64,000 nt of DNA from Desulfobulbaceae bacterium (GCA_019163135.1 JAFLKR010000051.1:48904-112903), one strand, 5' to 3'; shown: positions 40,186 through 50,308, numbered from the stretch's first letter. Made by a program: numbers and translations. The notes: generated by a model not told the origin, from the sequence alone.

Positions 40186-41037
40186 TCACCCCTTCTGTTG
40201 CTGAAAGAGCTGCTGGTTTGCGAAGGTCAAGAGGATGGCAAAAACCATTGCCGCGGCGCCCAAAAGGACATTGTAATATACTGGCGCGATTAGGGCTATT
40301 CGGATCATCAGGGTTGAAAGAGCATAGCCGGAGTTGCGGAATATCATCTTGGCTGACGGGTGAAAGCACTGGGAAACAAGCACAATAAGGATGTCGGTGA
40401 GGATCAACTGGGTATAGAAACCGTGAAGGAAGTCAGGATGCTCCACTCCCAGAATGGTCTGATAGGCAGAATACCCCCCCATCAGGATAAACGAGACCAG
40501 CAAGAGCAGGGAAATCGCTTTTTTCGAGGCCACAAATCCATACAAATCCATATGACGGCCATCATCCTCACTCCGTTTCTGAATCTTGTAATAGACCCCA
40601 AGCAGGGTAAAAACCAGGAGCGCCCCGAAACCACTCGCCAGGATGTGCAGCACTTTCTCCTCATTGCCCAGGTAGCTGAGCGGCTCAGTAAAATAGGAAA
40701 GTTCCTTGAAGGCATTACGGATAAGAATCAGCGAAAGAATTTCAAACTGCTTGCCCAGCGAGCGAGAGAAAGAACAAGGCAGAACAAAAATTAGGCTGAT
40801 CACCTCCAGGATGAGGATGACGGTAAAGGCCGCATGCACCGCAAAAAAATGGTTTCTTGACACAATCGCTGCCAACCCGGAGGGCAAGAAGCCCTGCCGG
40901 TTTAATTCAATGACCGCCAAGCTACACAAAAACAGAAATACCATCCCTACCGAAATCTTGCGATACAACCGTTCATGCTCGTAAAAAGTTTGCAGCGGAT
41001 CAAAAATATAGGTGATTTTAGCAAAGAGTGTGTCCAT
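40186..41037 (-). CDS. Multi-pass membrane protein of unknown function
   Basis: The 283-residue protein has about seven hydrophobic segments (near residues 30-48, 65-88, 95-115, 135-155, 175-195, 212-232 and 243-272). Between them are charged loops with EILSLILIRNAFKELSYF and KKAISLLLLVSF. I do not recognise a family. There is no signal peptide: the N terminus (MDTLFAKITYIFDPLQTFYEHER) is cytosolic-looking. The Cys and His residues are too few and scattered to suggest heme or metal sites. It stands alone on the minus strand between a decayed region and the P-type ATPase. It is probably real because the frame is long, with good hydrophobic periodicity. Confidence 0.7.
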   Translation of the reverse strand: MDTLFAKITYIFDPLQTFYEHERLYRKISVGMVFLFLCSLAVIELNRQGFLPSGLAAIVSRNHFFAVHAAFTVILILEVISLIFVLPCSFSRSLGKQFEILSLILIRNAFKELSYFTEPLSYLGNEEKVLHILASGFGALLVFTLLGVYYKIQKRSEDDGRHMDLYGFVASKKAISLLLLVSFILMGGYSAYQTILGVEHPDFLHGFYTQLILTDILIVLVSQCFHPSAKMIFRNSGYALSTLMIRIALIAPVYYNVLLGAAAMVFAILLTFANQQLFQQQKG

Positions 41038-41186
41038 GGCAGGGGGGGATCCTTTCTTGTGGATTGATAGAGAACGGGGCTATCAGCACAACTCCCGAAA
41101 AAAAACAAGCTCAAAAATAGTGACAATTATGACCTATTAGCGTTAAGCACACACCCCATGGTCCTGCCCCTTTTTCCCCACAGGGT

Positions 41187-44147
41187 TCATCGGGATCGGA
41201 AAAACCGGAGCCGGTTGGCGTTGGTGACTACAGTCACCGAAGAAAGCGCCATGGCGGCACTAGCAAACATGGGTTCCAGTAGCCATCCGGTGAGCGGATA
41301 GAAAAGGCCAGCGGCCAAAGGGATACCGATGACGTTATAGATAAAGGCACCGAACAGGTTTTGTTTGATGTTGCGGATGGTAGCGCTGGAGATGGCGATG
41401 GCGGTGGCCACCAGATGAAGGCTGTCGCCGGTCAAGGTGATATCGGCGTTCTCGATAGCCACATCGGTGCCGCTGCCAAGGGCAAAGCCGGTATCAGCCT
41501 GGGCCAGGGCTGGTGCGTCGTTGACGCCGTCGCCGACCATGCCGACCTTATAGCCCTGTTGCTGCAACCCCTCGATCACCCGCAGTTTCTCCTCCGGTAA
41601 AATCTCGCTATAAACCTCGTTAATCCCGACTTCACCGGCCACAGCCGTAGCGGTCGCCCGGTTATCGCCGGTGCACATGACCACCACAATCCCCAAATGC
41701 TGCAGGGCAGCGATGGCAGCTGCCGATTCTCTACGCACCGGATCTTTAAGAATCAGGAGCCCAAGGAGCTGTTGATTGCGGCCCAGCCACACCGGCGTAC
41801 CTCCCTGAACCGCCTGACGAGAAGCCTCCGCTGCCAATTCGGCGGGCAAGGCCAGTCCCTGTTCCGCAAGAAAATGATCGTTGCCAAGCAGATAACGGAT
41901 GCCGTCCCGCTCTGCCTGCACGCCCCGGCCGGGAATCGCGATGAAGTTCTCCAAGGCAGGCAGCGGCTCGCCTTGCTGCTGTTGCGCCACCAGCACGGCC
42001 TCGGCCAGCGGATGTTCGGAACCGCTCTCCAGGCTCGCCGCCCAGAGCAGCACCTCGTGTTCGCTGGAGCCAGCAGCCGGGAAAATTGCGGTCACGGCTG
42101 GCCGGCCCTCGGTGAGGGTGCCGGTCTTGTCGACCACCACATGGGTAAGGGTGGAGGCGGTCTGGAGGGCGTCACTGTTGCGGATCAGGACATTTTCGGC
42201 GGCGGCCCGGCTGGTGCCGACCATGATCGCAATCGGCGTGGCCAGACCAAGGGCGCAGGGGCAGGCGATCACCAGCACCGCAATGGCTGCGGTCAGCGCA
42301 AAGGCCAGACGTGGCTCTGGGCCCAAGGCCATCCAGAGGCCAAAGGTTGCCAGAGCGATGAGCAGCACCACGGGCACAAAAACGCCGGCAATCCGGTCAA
42401 CCAGGCGGCCGATGGGCGGCTTGCTCAGTTGCGCCGCCTTGACCATACGGATGATCTGGGCCAAAGTGGTTTCTTCGCCCAAACGGGTGACCTTGAGGAC
42501 AAAAGCCCCACTCCGGTTCATGGTGCCGCCGGTGACCGCATCCCCAACCACCCGGACAACCGCCACCGGCTCGCCGGTGAGCATCGATTCGTCGATCGTG
42601 GTCCGCCCCTGGGTGATTATCCCGTCGATGGGCACCTTTTCCCCGGGCCGCACCCGCACCGGATCACCGACCCGCAGCAAGCTGACTGGGACCTCAACCT
42701 GCCCTGCCGCACGGATAACCCAGGCGGTCTTGGCGCGAAGGCCGACCAGGGAGCTAATCGCCTCGCTAGTGGTCCGCTTGGCCCTGGTTTCCAGGGCATG
42801 GCCCAATTGCAGGAAAGCCAGGATCATCACCGAAGCATCAAGATAGAGGTGATTGCCGCCGCCGGGTATGAATTCCGGGTCCGCAATCACCAGTACCGAG
42901 GACAGCCAGGCCGCGCCGGTGCCCAAGGCCACCAGGGTATCCATGTTGGCGGACAGGTGGCAGGCCTGTTTCCAGGCACCGATGAAATAGTTGCGGCCGC
43001 TGAAAACCATGGTGAGCAGACAGAGCAGGGCCGCCCCTGCCCAGAAGGCCCGGCCTTCATGGAGATGCGGAAAGAGGCCGGACATATGACCTGCCATGAC
43101 ACCGAAACCCACCACACCAGCAAGGATGGCCCGCTGCCAGGAACGACGAATTTCTAGTCGGGTCTCCTCGGCCTGCTGGAGGGAGGGATCGGCATAGGCC
43201 TCCTCCAATACCCCTTGGTAGCCGATGTCGGCCAACCGCAGCAGGACATCAGCCGGATGCTGCTGGGTCGACATCCGCAGACGACCCGCCTCGATGGCCA
43301 CCACCGTAGCCGTATCCTGGGCCTGGAGAACTTCGAGAATCTGCTCCAAATCGGCAGCCGAAGGCAATGGCTGGAGCTTGATAAAAAAAATATTCGCGGC
43401 TACGGGCCGGCCCCGCAGAGATGCTCCGTACCCTTGGGCCAGGATTGCCCGGACGACCTGTTCAGGAACACCGCCCCGTACCTGCGCTTTTTTTTCGACC
43501 AGATGGACCCCCACTTCAACAACGCCCGGCACGGCACCGATCGCCTGTTCCACCTTCGAAACACAACTGGCGCAATGCAGACCTGACAGGTCGATTTCAT
43601 AGGCCGCGTTGGGAGCCGGTTGATTTTCGGTAACAATAGTCGCAGTATACCCGGCGCGAGTAACCGCCGCCGCAACCTCCTCCGGATCGCCGCCCACCAC
43701 ACCAGCGCTTTTTTCGAGCAGATTGACTTCGGCCCCGGTAACGCCGGCCACCGCCAGAATCGCCTGCTCGACACGGCGGACACAACTAGCGCAATGCATA
43801 TCAGCCACCTGCAAGCGGTACTGCCGGGGTGGCGCTACAGGCGTTTCGGTCGCTTCCTGGAATATAGGCAGAGGCATCAACCAGGCCTGTCCACGCTCCG
43901 CCTCCCGCAGGGTGGCCGGATAACCGGCAGCAGTCACCGCCGCGATCACCGCCTCCGAGACGCCGCCGTAGACCTTGAGCGTCCCGGCTGCTAGGTTAAC
44001 CTCCGCCTCCTTCACCCCCGCCACCGCTTTGGCCACGGCCTCGACCCGCTGCCGGCAGTGGTCGCAGGTCATCCCCTCGACCTGGAGACAATAGGAGACG
44101 GAACTGACGGATTGGAGTGGTTGAGAAACGTTGTTCATGGTCACCAT
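41187..44147 (-). CDS. Copper-type (P1B) heavy-metal translocating ATPase with several HMA domains
   Basis: The 986-residue protein has three heavy-metal-associated domains with the motifs MTCDHC, MHCASC and LHCASC (about residues 25-31, 116-122 and 190-196). A fourth HMA-like segment without cysteines follows (about 255-315). The ATPase core shows TGEP, the membrane metal site CPCALG near 628, phosphorylation site DKTGTLTEG near 670 and GDGVNDAPALAQ near 885. CPC with a C-terminal N/M-containing helix is typical of Cu(+) export (CopA). Export of copper from the cytosol is the likely role. Neither a copper chaperone nor a regulator gene is next to it. ATG 44147 is the first in frame and gives MNN before the first HMA. 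Confidence 0.92.
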   Translation of the reverse strand: MVTMNNVSQPLQSVSSVSYCLQVEGMTCDHCRQRVEAVAKAVAGVKEAEVNLAAGTLKVYGGVSEAVIAAVTAAGYPATLREAERGQAWLMPLPIFQEATETPVAPPRQYRLQVADMHCASCVRRVEQAILAVAGVTGAEVNLLEKSAGVVGGDPEEVAAAVTRAGYTATIVTENQPAPNAAYEIDLSGLHCASCVSKVEQAIGAVPGVVEVGVHLVEKKAQVRGGVPEQVVRAILAQGYGASLRGRPVAANIFFIKLQPLPSAADLEQILEVLQAQDTATVVAIEAGRLRMSTQQHPADVLLRLADIGYQGVLEEAYADPSLQQAEETRLEIRRSWQRAILAGVVGFGVMAGHMSGLFPHLHEGRAFWAGAALLCLLTMVFSGRNYFIGAWKQACHLSANMDTLVALGTGAAWLSSVLVIADPEFIPGGGNHLYLDASVMILAFLQLGHALETRAKRTTSEAISSLVGLRAKTAWVIRAAGQVEVPVSLLRVGDPVRVRPGEKVPIDGIITQGRTTIDESMLTGEPVAVVRVVGDAVTGGTMNRSGAFVLKVTRLGEETTLAQIIRMVKAAQLSKPPIGRLVDRIAGVFVPVVLLIALATFGLWMALGPEPRLAFALTAAIAVLVIACPCALGLATPIAIMVGTSRAAAENVLIRNSDALQTASTLTHVVVDKTGTLTEGRPAVTAIFPAAGSSEHEVLLWAASLESGSEHPLAEAVLVAQQQQGEPLPALENFIAIPGRGVQAERDGIRYLLGNDHFLAEQGLALPAELAAEASRQAVQGGTPVWLGRNQQLLGLLILKDPVRRESAAAIAALQHLGIVVVMCTGDNRATATAVAGEVGINEVYSEILPEEKLRVIEGLQQQGYKVGMVGDGVNDAPALAQADTGFALGSGTDVAIENADITLTGDSLHLVATAIAISSATIRNIKQNLFGAFIYNVIGIPLAAGLFYPLTGWLLEPMFASAAMALSSVTVVTNANRLRFFRSR

Positions 44148-44246
44148 GCACGAAAAAAAAGGAGGTCAAAGCCGGCGAAACCCGAATCAGACCGAGGCCG
44201 CCGGATGCAGAAGTACCCATCGGTACAGCAGGTTACCCCATCCAGA

Positions 44247-47200
44247 TTACAAAGGCAGAATATGAACTTCTTCCCGCAAGGGGTAATTGCCTTCGATCAG
44301 CAGACCATGACGGCCGTCTATGGCAATCGGGGCGCCGAAGATAATGCGGAATCCATTGATGTCGGCATATTCGCCGGTCTCGTAGACCTGCATATCGCGA
44401 CAGCCGACCACACAGGTTTTTTCCAGCCTGGTCGCCACCACCGAGGCATGCGAAGTCTGACCACCGCGAGAGGTCACCAGGCCGTCGGCCATTGAAATCT
44501 CGCGAATATCCTCAGGCACCGTATCCTGACGGATAAGTATCAGCAGAGTCTGAGGTTCCTCCAGCCGCAGTTGGCGGATATTATCCTCGTTGAACACTGC
44601 CTTCCCCGACATCGCCGATCCGGACACCCCGATGCCCTTGGCCAGGATCGCCTTATGGGCCAAATCCGAATCAACAAAGACATTGAGATGCTCTTTCTTC
44701 TTAATGGTGATCATATCCCGGGTCTGGAGGATAAAGAGCTGTTCCGGCTCCGGTCCCTCGAAGGTGAACTCGATCTCCTGCGGGTTCCACTCTTTGTCGT
44801 AGACCAGCTCCCTGCTGATACCGAGCAGCCGCTGGTAGACCTTGGGAAAAAGCCGTTCCAGGCTCATCTCCTCGTCGCGACCGTCGATCTCGGCCTGTTC
44901 CACCGAAATCGGATAACTGGTGACCAGCCCGGAAACAATATCCTCGCCTTGATCGCCGGGGGCATAATCGCCCCACAGGGCCACCCGCCGCACCTTGCGG
45001 TAGGGATGGGCGGTAAAGAGCACACCGCTGCCCGCCTGACCACTCAGATTGCCGTAAACCATGGATTGGATGATAACCGCGGTGCCCCAGTCGTCGGAGA
45101 CCCCCATGAGATGCCGGTACTCACGGGCCTTGGGAGTGTGCCAGGAATCGATCACCATATCGACCGCGCCGATCAGTTGCAGCCAGGGATCCTCGGGCAT
45201 GCCGAATCCGCGCTTGCGAACAGCCTGCTGGTAGTTGAGCGCCAGCTGCCGCATCTGCTCCGCTGAAAAATCTCTTTTGTAGAGCACTTGGTGCCGTTTT
45301 TTATGGACATCCATCAGCCCCTGAAAGTCCTCACGTTCCATGCCATTGGCCATGCCCCAGGACTGGAGGAAGCGCCGGAAATTATCCCAGGCAAAATATT
45401 TCGACTCCGAGTGGGCTGCCACATATTCCTCCACCAATTCCTCGTTGGCGCCAACGTTGTGGATGGTAGACATGATCCCCGGCATGGAAATGGCCGAACC
45501 GGAACGAACAGAAAGCAGCAGGGGTTTGTCCGGTGAGCCGAAAACCAGCCCGGTCAATTGCTCGACCCCGGTGATAGCCGAGCGCACCCGCCGCATGTAC
45601 TCGTCCCGGGCCCGATCGAATTTGCGTACCGCCAGGTAGCAGCGGAAAATCTCGGTGGTGATGATGAAGGCTGGCGGCACCGGCATTTTATCCCGCGACA
45701 GGATCACCAGGTTGAACCCCTTATTGCCGAGATGGATGAGGTTATGGGTCCGCAGGTTTTCATCGTGCAGGCTGCTGATCGCCTTTTCGGGATTATAGGT
45801 CATCAGGAGATCCAAGGTCTTCTCGTCGAGGAGGTCCTTCTGGGCCTCGAGGGTCCGGATGACCTTGCCGATGAAGTTGTCCAGATGCTGGAGGCCGAAG
45901 GTGGTAGAGATCAGATCGCGAAAGAACATCTCGGAGAGCCGCAGGACATTCTCCGGCATATTTTTCTCATCCCAGGAGCCGTGGTATTTAGACAACAGAT
46001 TGTCCTTGCCGATCTGGGGCACGATGATCGAAAGGTTATTCTGGTGGACGTTGGTGTAATAGGCGTAAATAATATCTTTCACCCCCTCGGAGAGGCCGCG
46101 CATGATATCGAGATGCTGGGTATAGGAAAAACGCTTAATGCCGATGGAAGAGGCCAGCAGGCTGATGTAGGTATCGAGCCGGCGGCTGGAGATGCCGTCA
46201 ATCTGCAGGGCCCGGGAAAACAGCCGCAGGCATTTGAGGATGCGGATGAAGGTCGCCTGGGTGATAAAAGAAAGGTTGACCGTGGCGAACAGCCGTTCCA
46301 GATAGACATTGGCCAGACTTTCCAGCCGGAAAGTCAATCCCAGGGCGTCAAACTTGCGCTCGCTGTAACGTCCGTAGACAGAAGGGATATCAACGGCAAT
46401 ATGCCGTTTGTAATAGATTTCTTCTTTGGGCTCGAATTTCTCCTCGCTAAGGATAATCCGGCGCAGATGCTCCAGTTGATCAAGCAGGGCCTCCAGGCAA
46501 TGGAAGGACTCGTTCTGCTCCAGCACCGGGAGCAACTGGGCCAACTCGGGAAAACCCGACCCAATGGCCTGGTGCAATTGGGTCTGGATCTCGGGCAGAC
46601 TGAGGTTGTATTTGAGGTGCAGCAGCTTGTACATCCGGACCAGCAGGGCAAAACGCCGCCGCTCGACCTCCGAAAGGTCCTGCTGGGCATCGAGATAATG
46701 CTGCCGTTCTTCGTCGCGCCATTCGAGAATCTGCGACATCCGCATAAAACGCAGATCCTTCTTGATCCGGAGCGCCAACTCATGCTGATCATCGATGAAG
46801 GGGCCGGCAGTCTCAAGCTGATCCAGAACCTCATCAGGCAGATACTCGCGGAGGTAACCGGGCTCCAGGGTGATCCAGAAAGTGAAAATCGCTTCGATAA
46901 AACCGACAATCAGGTTGCTTGACTCGACATGGGCCTGCTTGCGAAGGAAGTGGATGAGCGGGTCGCGCCGTTTATGGATCTCGTCGAGTTCGGTGGAAAC
47001 ATCGCGGAGCTCCCCCTCTGCGCCGATCTCGTTAAAAAAGACCGGCATCAGCTTGGTGAACTGCTTGGCCAGATTGTAGATCGGGCCGATGGGATGATTG
47101 AGCAACTCAGTAATATCGCGCTGAAAAAGATCGGTATCACGGACACAGGTGCCCGAAAGACGGAGATTGATGATCAGGGCGGAGAACAGGGTGGAACACC

Positions 47201-48518
47201 ACTTGGGCTCCTGTCCGATCAAATTCAGCCAGATACGGATATTGGTGAGATGGGCCGGGTTGGCAATAGGCTGCCAATCCTCATCCACCCCGCGGACATT
47301 GGCGTACTGGAAGCCGAAGCGTACCGCCTCCCAGAGAAAGGCCTCGACCAACCGGGAATTACCCCGTTTGAAGACCTCATTGCCGATAACCTGAATGCAC
47401 TGGAGCGAGGTATGCGGGTAGCGGCGGACATTGGCCTTGAGCAGATGGAAGGTGGTGATAAAAAACTGTTCGATCTCCTCGAAGCTCTGCTTGCGGATCA
47501 ACTGCACCAGGGAGCGATTGATCTCCCGCAGGGTCTCTTCGTGGATGAGCGACAATCCCTTGGTGTCCATGATCCGGAAGAGGAAGAGCAGCTTGCGGTT
47601 TTCCACAAAATTTGCCGCGGTTTCGTTGACCGGATCGGCGACCATCTTGGCAGGGATATCCTTATACAAACGGACGATATCCATATGACTGGGCAGGGTG
47701 ACAAACACCTCCAGAGCAGCCATATAGTCGCCGTCGAACGCAGTGTCCTCCAGGATTTGCTGGCACTCCCGGATGCGCTGGTGCGAGACTGCAACCAGCA
47801 AACCCTGCCCATGCCACTCTTGGCAATAGGTTCCGCATTGCTTCTCAAACCAGGGAAGCGGATCTTCCTCGCTCAACCAGTACTGATAATTGCGCCGGAG
47901 AATGGTCTGCATCAACAGGGCCAGGGCCTGAAAATTAAAGGGCTGTTCCGGATGTTGGCGACGCAGGGCAATCATCTGGATAGCCATCTTCCGCACTGGA
48001 TGCTGTCCCTGGACCATGGATAGCATCACCTGGGGCTCAATCACGTCAAGTTCTTGTAATTTTATGAAAAATTGAGAAAAATCCTGCTCAAAACGAAACA
48101 GAGCTGCACCATCGAGCGATTGGATCAGCTTGTCGGCATAGGCCAGCAGTGCCTCGATGATCCGTTGGAGCAGTTGATCATTGCGGCACGAATCCCTGAG
48201 CGCCTCGAAAAAGATGCCGGTGAAGAGCGAGAAGGCCTCGGGTCCACGCTCATGATCGCGATAATGGTTGATATTTTTCAGGGCAAAGGCCCGTAGCTCG
48301 GGGATGATCAGCTTCCAGTTCCGATAAGGGTGGCTGATCTCGTAGAGCAGGGCCTCAAGTTTCACCGACAACCCCTGGTAACGACTGACGATTTCCTGCA
48401 AGGGGGCATAGAGGGGATTGATCACCACCGGACCAGCGGTTTCCCGCAGGTTGGCCTTGAGTGCATCGGAGGCGAGGGGCATCGGCGGATAGGGATCAAC
48501 GGGCATGAGCAACCTCAA
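44247..48518 (-). CDS. Large PPDK-like protein: ATP-grasp and phosphohistidine domains, no PEP barrel
   Basis: The 1423-residue protein has about 880 residues of N-terminal helical sequence with no family I recognise. A PPDK_N-type ATP-grasp domain follows (about 900-1300), with NKGFNLVILSRDKMPVPPAFI and SVRSGSAISMPGIMSTIHN. A swivelling phosphohistidine domain comes last, with GGQTSHASVVATRLEKTCVV (His near 1355). The protein ends about 68 residues later. Pyruvate-phosphate dikinase and PEP synthase have a PEP/pyruvate TIM barrel after the His; none is present, so it cannot be an ordinary PPDK or PpsA. It may phosphorylate another acceptor, as glucan water dikinases do, or signal through the phosphohistidine. 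Confidence 0.8.
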   Translation of the reverse strand: MRLLMPVDPYPPMPLASDALKANLRETAGPVVINPLYAPLQEIVSRYQGLSVKLEALLYEISHPYRNWKLIIPELRAFALKNINHYRDHERGPEAFSLFTGIFFEALRDSCRNDQLLQRIIEALLAYADKLIQSLDGAALFRFEQDFSQFFIKLQELDVIEPQVMLSMVQGQHPVRKMAIQMIALRRQHPEQPFNFQALALLMQTILRRNYQYWLSEEDPLPWFEKQCGTYCQEWHGQGLLVAVSHQRIRECQQILEDTAFDGDYMAALEVFVTLPSHMDIVRLYKDIPAKMVADPVNETAANFVENRKLLFLFRIMDTKGLSLIHEETLREINRSLVQLIRKQSFEEIEQFFITTFHLLKANVRRYPHTSLQCIQVIGNEVFKRGNSRLVEAFLWEAVRFGFQYANVRGVDEDWQPIANPAHLTNIRIWLNLIGQEPKWCSTLFSALIINLRLSGTCVRDTDLFQRDITELLNHPIGPIYNLAKQFTKLMPVFFNEIGAEGELRDVSTELDEIHKRRDPLIHFLRKQAHVESSNLIVGFIEAIFTFWITLEPGYLREYLPDEVLDQLETAGPFIDDQHELALRIKKDLRFMRMSQILEWRDEERQHYLDAQQDLSEVERRRFALLVRMYKLLHLKYNLSLPEIQTQLHQAIGSGFPELAQLLPVLEQNESFHCLEALLDQLEHLRRIILSEEKFEPKEEIYYKRHIAVDIPSVYGRYSERKFDALGLTFRLESLANVYLERLFATVNLSFITQATFIRILKCLRLFSRALQIDGISSRRLDTYISLLASSIGIKRFSYTQHLDIMRGLSEGVKDIIYAYYTNVHQNNLSIIVPQIGKDNLLSKYHGSWDEKNMPENVLRLSEMFFRDLISTTFGLQHLDNFIGKVIRTLEAQKDLLDEKTLDLLMTYNPEKAISSLHDENLRTHNLIHLGNKGFNLVILSRDKMPVPPAFIITTEIFRCYLAVRKFDRARDEYMRRVRSAITGVEQLTGLVFGSPDKPLLLSVRSGSAISMPGIMSTIHNVGANEELVEEYVAAHSESKYFAWDNFRRFLQSWGMANGMEREDFQGLMDVHKKRHQVLYKRDFSAEQMRQLALNYQQAVRKRGFGMPEDPWLQLIGAVDMVIDSWHTPKAREYRHLMGVSDDWGTAVIIQSMVYGNLSGQAGSGVLFTAHPYRKVRRVALWGDYAPGDQGEDIVSGLVTSYPISVEQAEIDGRDEEMSLERLFPKVYQRLLGISRELVYDKEWNPQEIEFTFEGPEPEQLFILQTRDMITIKKKEHLNVFVDSDLAHKAILAKGIGVSGSAMSGKAVFNEDNIRQLRLEEPQTLLILIRQDTVPEDIREISMADGLVTSRGGQTSHASVVATRLEKTCVVGCRDMQVYETGEYADINGFRIIFGAPIAIDGRHGLLIEGNYPLREEVHILPL

Positions 48519-48784
48519 AAAAAGTGAAGAAGATAAATTGGGGACCGCATATATTTATATTGTAAATGCGTTTCCGGAGAAAGTCAGCAGGAGTTTTCGC
48601 GAGGAGTTACGGCAGCCACGGCATCAGCCACCATGGATGGAAGAACAAGATCGTCCTTGGAAATTATGAGGGGTGCTGATAGTATGCTACCCAGACCGTC
48701 CCTCCCCTACCCAAGGGAGTATTCCAAGGATGGCCTGATCAGGCAGTCGTTAGAAAAAATACATTATTTGACAAGTCAGCAATA

Positions 48785-49141
48785 ATGAACCGTTACACCC
48801 TCACCATCGCCCTTTTGTGCGCCAGCAACGTCTTTATGACCTTTGCCTGGTACGGCCACCTCAAGAGTCTGTCGCATAAGCCCTGGATCATCGCCGCCCT
48901 GATCAGTTGGGGGATCGCGCTGCTCGAATACCTGCTTCAGGTTCCAGCCAATCGGATCGGCCATAATGTTATGTCAGTGGGCCAATTGAAGATTCTGCAG
49001 GAAGTCATCACCCTTGCCATTTTTGTGCCCTTCTCGGTCCTCTATCTCAAGGAAAAGCTGACCCTTGATTATCTCTGGGCAGGCCTCTGCCTGATGGGCG
49101 CAGTCTTTTTTCTCTTTCGCGGCAAGTTAATGGGGGCCTGA
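48785..49141 (+). CDS. DUF486 (DMT-like) small membrane protein
   Basis: The 118-residue protein has four hydrophobic helices and the family pattern FMTFAWYGHLK, FAxxEYxxQVPANRIG (here LLEYLLQVPANRIG), LKILQEVITLAIF and FSVLYLKEKLTLDYLWA. DUF486 is distantly related to small multidrug-resistance and DMT transporters; its function is unknown. It lies 53 bp before the deaminase gene and on the same strand, so the two may be co-transcribed. It diverges from the large PPDK-like gene across a 266-bp gap. Confidence 0.88.
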   Translation: MNRYTLTIALLCASNVFMTFAWYGHLKSLSHKPWIIAALISWGIALLEYLLQVPANRIGHNVMSVGQLKILQEVITLAIFVPFSVLYLKEKLTLDYLWAGLCLMGAVFFLFRGKLMGA

Positions 49142-49194
49142 CCGTTTCCCCTGGCGAAGCAACCCCAACCACACCACTCTCTGGAAAACCTATC

Positions 49195-49812
49195 ATGAGC
49201 AACCCTGCCGCCCGTTCCGCTGACCCGTTCCGCCTTTTCCTCGACCTCCCGGAGTGGGCAGTTGCCGAACTGCAACAGCTGCCGGAATATCTGCCCGACC
49301 TGCCGACCAGGATGGCGGCGGTGATCCGATTCGCCCGTCTCAATGTGCAGCGCCAGACCGGCGGCCCCTTTGCCGCCGGGGTTTTTGAGCGCGACTCTGG
49401 CCGACTGATCGTTATCGGGGTCAACCGGGTAATGCCGCTCAACTGCTCTTCGGCCCATGCCGAGGTCATGGCGCTGAGCCTGGCCCAACAGCAACTGGGG
49501 GTCTACGACTTGGGCGGCCCCGGTCTGCCGGCGCATCAACTGGTGGTCAACTGGAGCCCCTGCGCCATGTGCTTCGGGGCGGTTCTCTGGTCAGGCATCC
49601 GCTCACTGGTGATTGCCGGGGCTGGCCCGGAACTGGAAGAGATCACCGGTTTCGATGAAGGCCCGATGCCGGCCGAGTGGCGGGCAGAGCTGGCCAAGCG
49701 AGGCATTGCCCTGACCGAGGATATCCTGCGGGAGGAAGCCCTGGCGGACTTCAAGACCTTTGCCGCCAGCGAGGCGGTAGTGTACAACGCCCGGCAGGGA
49801 GCAATGCCCTAA
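49195..49812 (+). CDS. CMP/dCMP-type nucleoside deaminase-like protein (guanine deaminase type)
   Basis: The 205-residue protein has the zinc-dependent deaminase signatures HAEVMAL near residue 90 and PCAMCFGAVLWSG near 122. His, Glu and two Cys form the metal/catalytic site. FAAGVFERDSGRLIVIGVNRV precedes them as in the guanine/cytosine deaminase family. The N-terminal 40 residues (Pro/Leu-rich) are an extension to the minimal domain. Substrate candidates are guanine, cytosine or a modified nucleoside. It is not the tRNA TadA enzyme by length and pattern. The stop is at 49812, followed by a 496-bp gap. Confidence 0.85.
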   Translation: MSNPAARSADPFRLFLDLPEWAVAELQQLPEYLPDLPTRMAAVIRFARLNVQRQTGGPFAAGVFERDSGRLIVIGVNRVMPLNCSSAHAEVMALSLAQQQLGVYDLGGPGLPAHQLVVNWSPCAMCFGAVLWSGIRSLVIAGAGPELEEITGFDEGPMPAEWRAELAKRGIALTEDILREEALADFKTFAASEAVVYNARQGAMP

Positions 49813-50308
49813 TCCGCCCGCTTCACCTCCTGTACGGGCATAGACCGACCAAGCTACATTTAAGCGATATGCGGCTGACGCGTCACCGCCATCTTGTTAT
49901 TTCAGACTTTTTTCGATGACAGCGCACTGAAAGTGCAGCCGGTGAACCGGTTTTTTAGGGCGCCACGGAAACAGAAACTTTGCGCTTTTTGCTCAATCCG
50001 CCTGCTCTCAGGAACGTCCAGGCAGGAAAAGAGTGCGCTTATTGCTCAGCTCAACCACGTGCAGCCCTCTCCATTCTCCTGTTGGCCAAGTGGCCAATCG
50101 CATGGTATCTTAGCAATAAGATTTATGCTCGAAAACAAGCAGCAGCCACCCCGGTGCAGAAAAAAATTCTGGGCCGCAACCGCCGCTCACCCTCACAGGT
50201 ACGTTAGCACCGGCAAAAACACATGGCGAAACAGACCCCGTAAGATCAGGTGACCACCATGGAGTTCGTGCCCCCCTTCATCAGCCCCAACTTTGTCGCA
50301 TAAGGACC
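49813..50308. other. Gap between the deaminase and the ATP-grasp gene
   Basis: These 496 bp hold overlapping short frames without domains or good ribosome sites. A small inverted repeat, TTGGCCA-AG-TGGCCAA at 50082-50097, is the only structured feature; it could be an operator but is short. No tRNA or terminator was recognised. Confidence 0.35.

Noticed and set aside
41697..43157. 486-codon plus-strand frame opposite the copper ATPase
   Set aside because: It is His/Gly/Gln-rich antisense translation of conserved P-ATPase motifs.
45558..46922. 454-codon plus-strand frame opposite the PPDK-like gene
   Set aside because: It is antisense to a frame with clear domains and has no motif or ribosome site.
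49894..50253. 119-codon frame in the gap before the ATP-grasp gene
   Set aside because: No domain, unusual composition and no ribosome site; overlapping frames are equally open.
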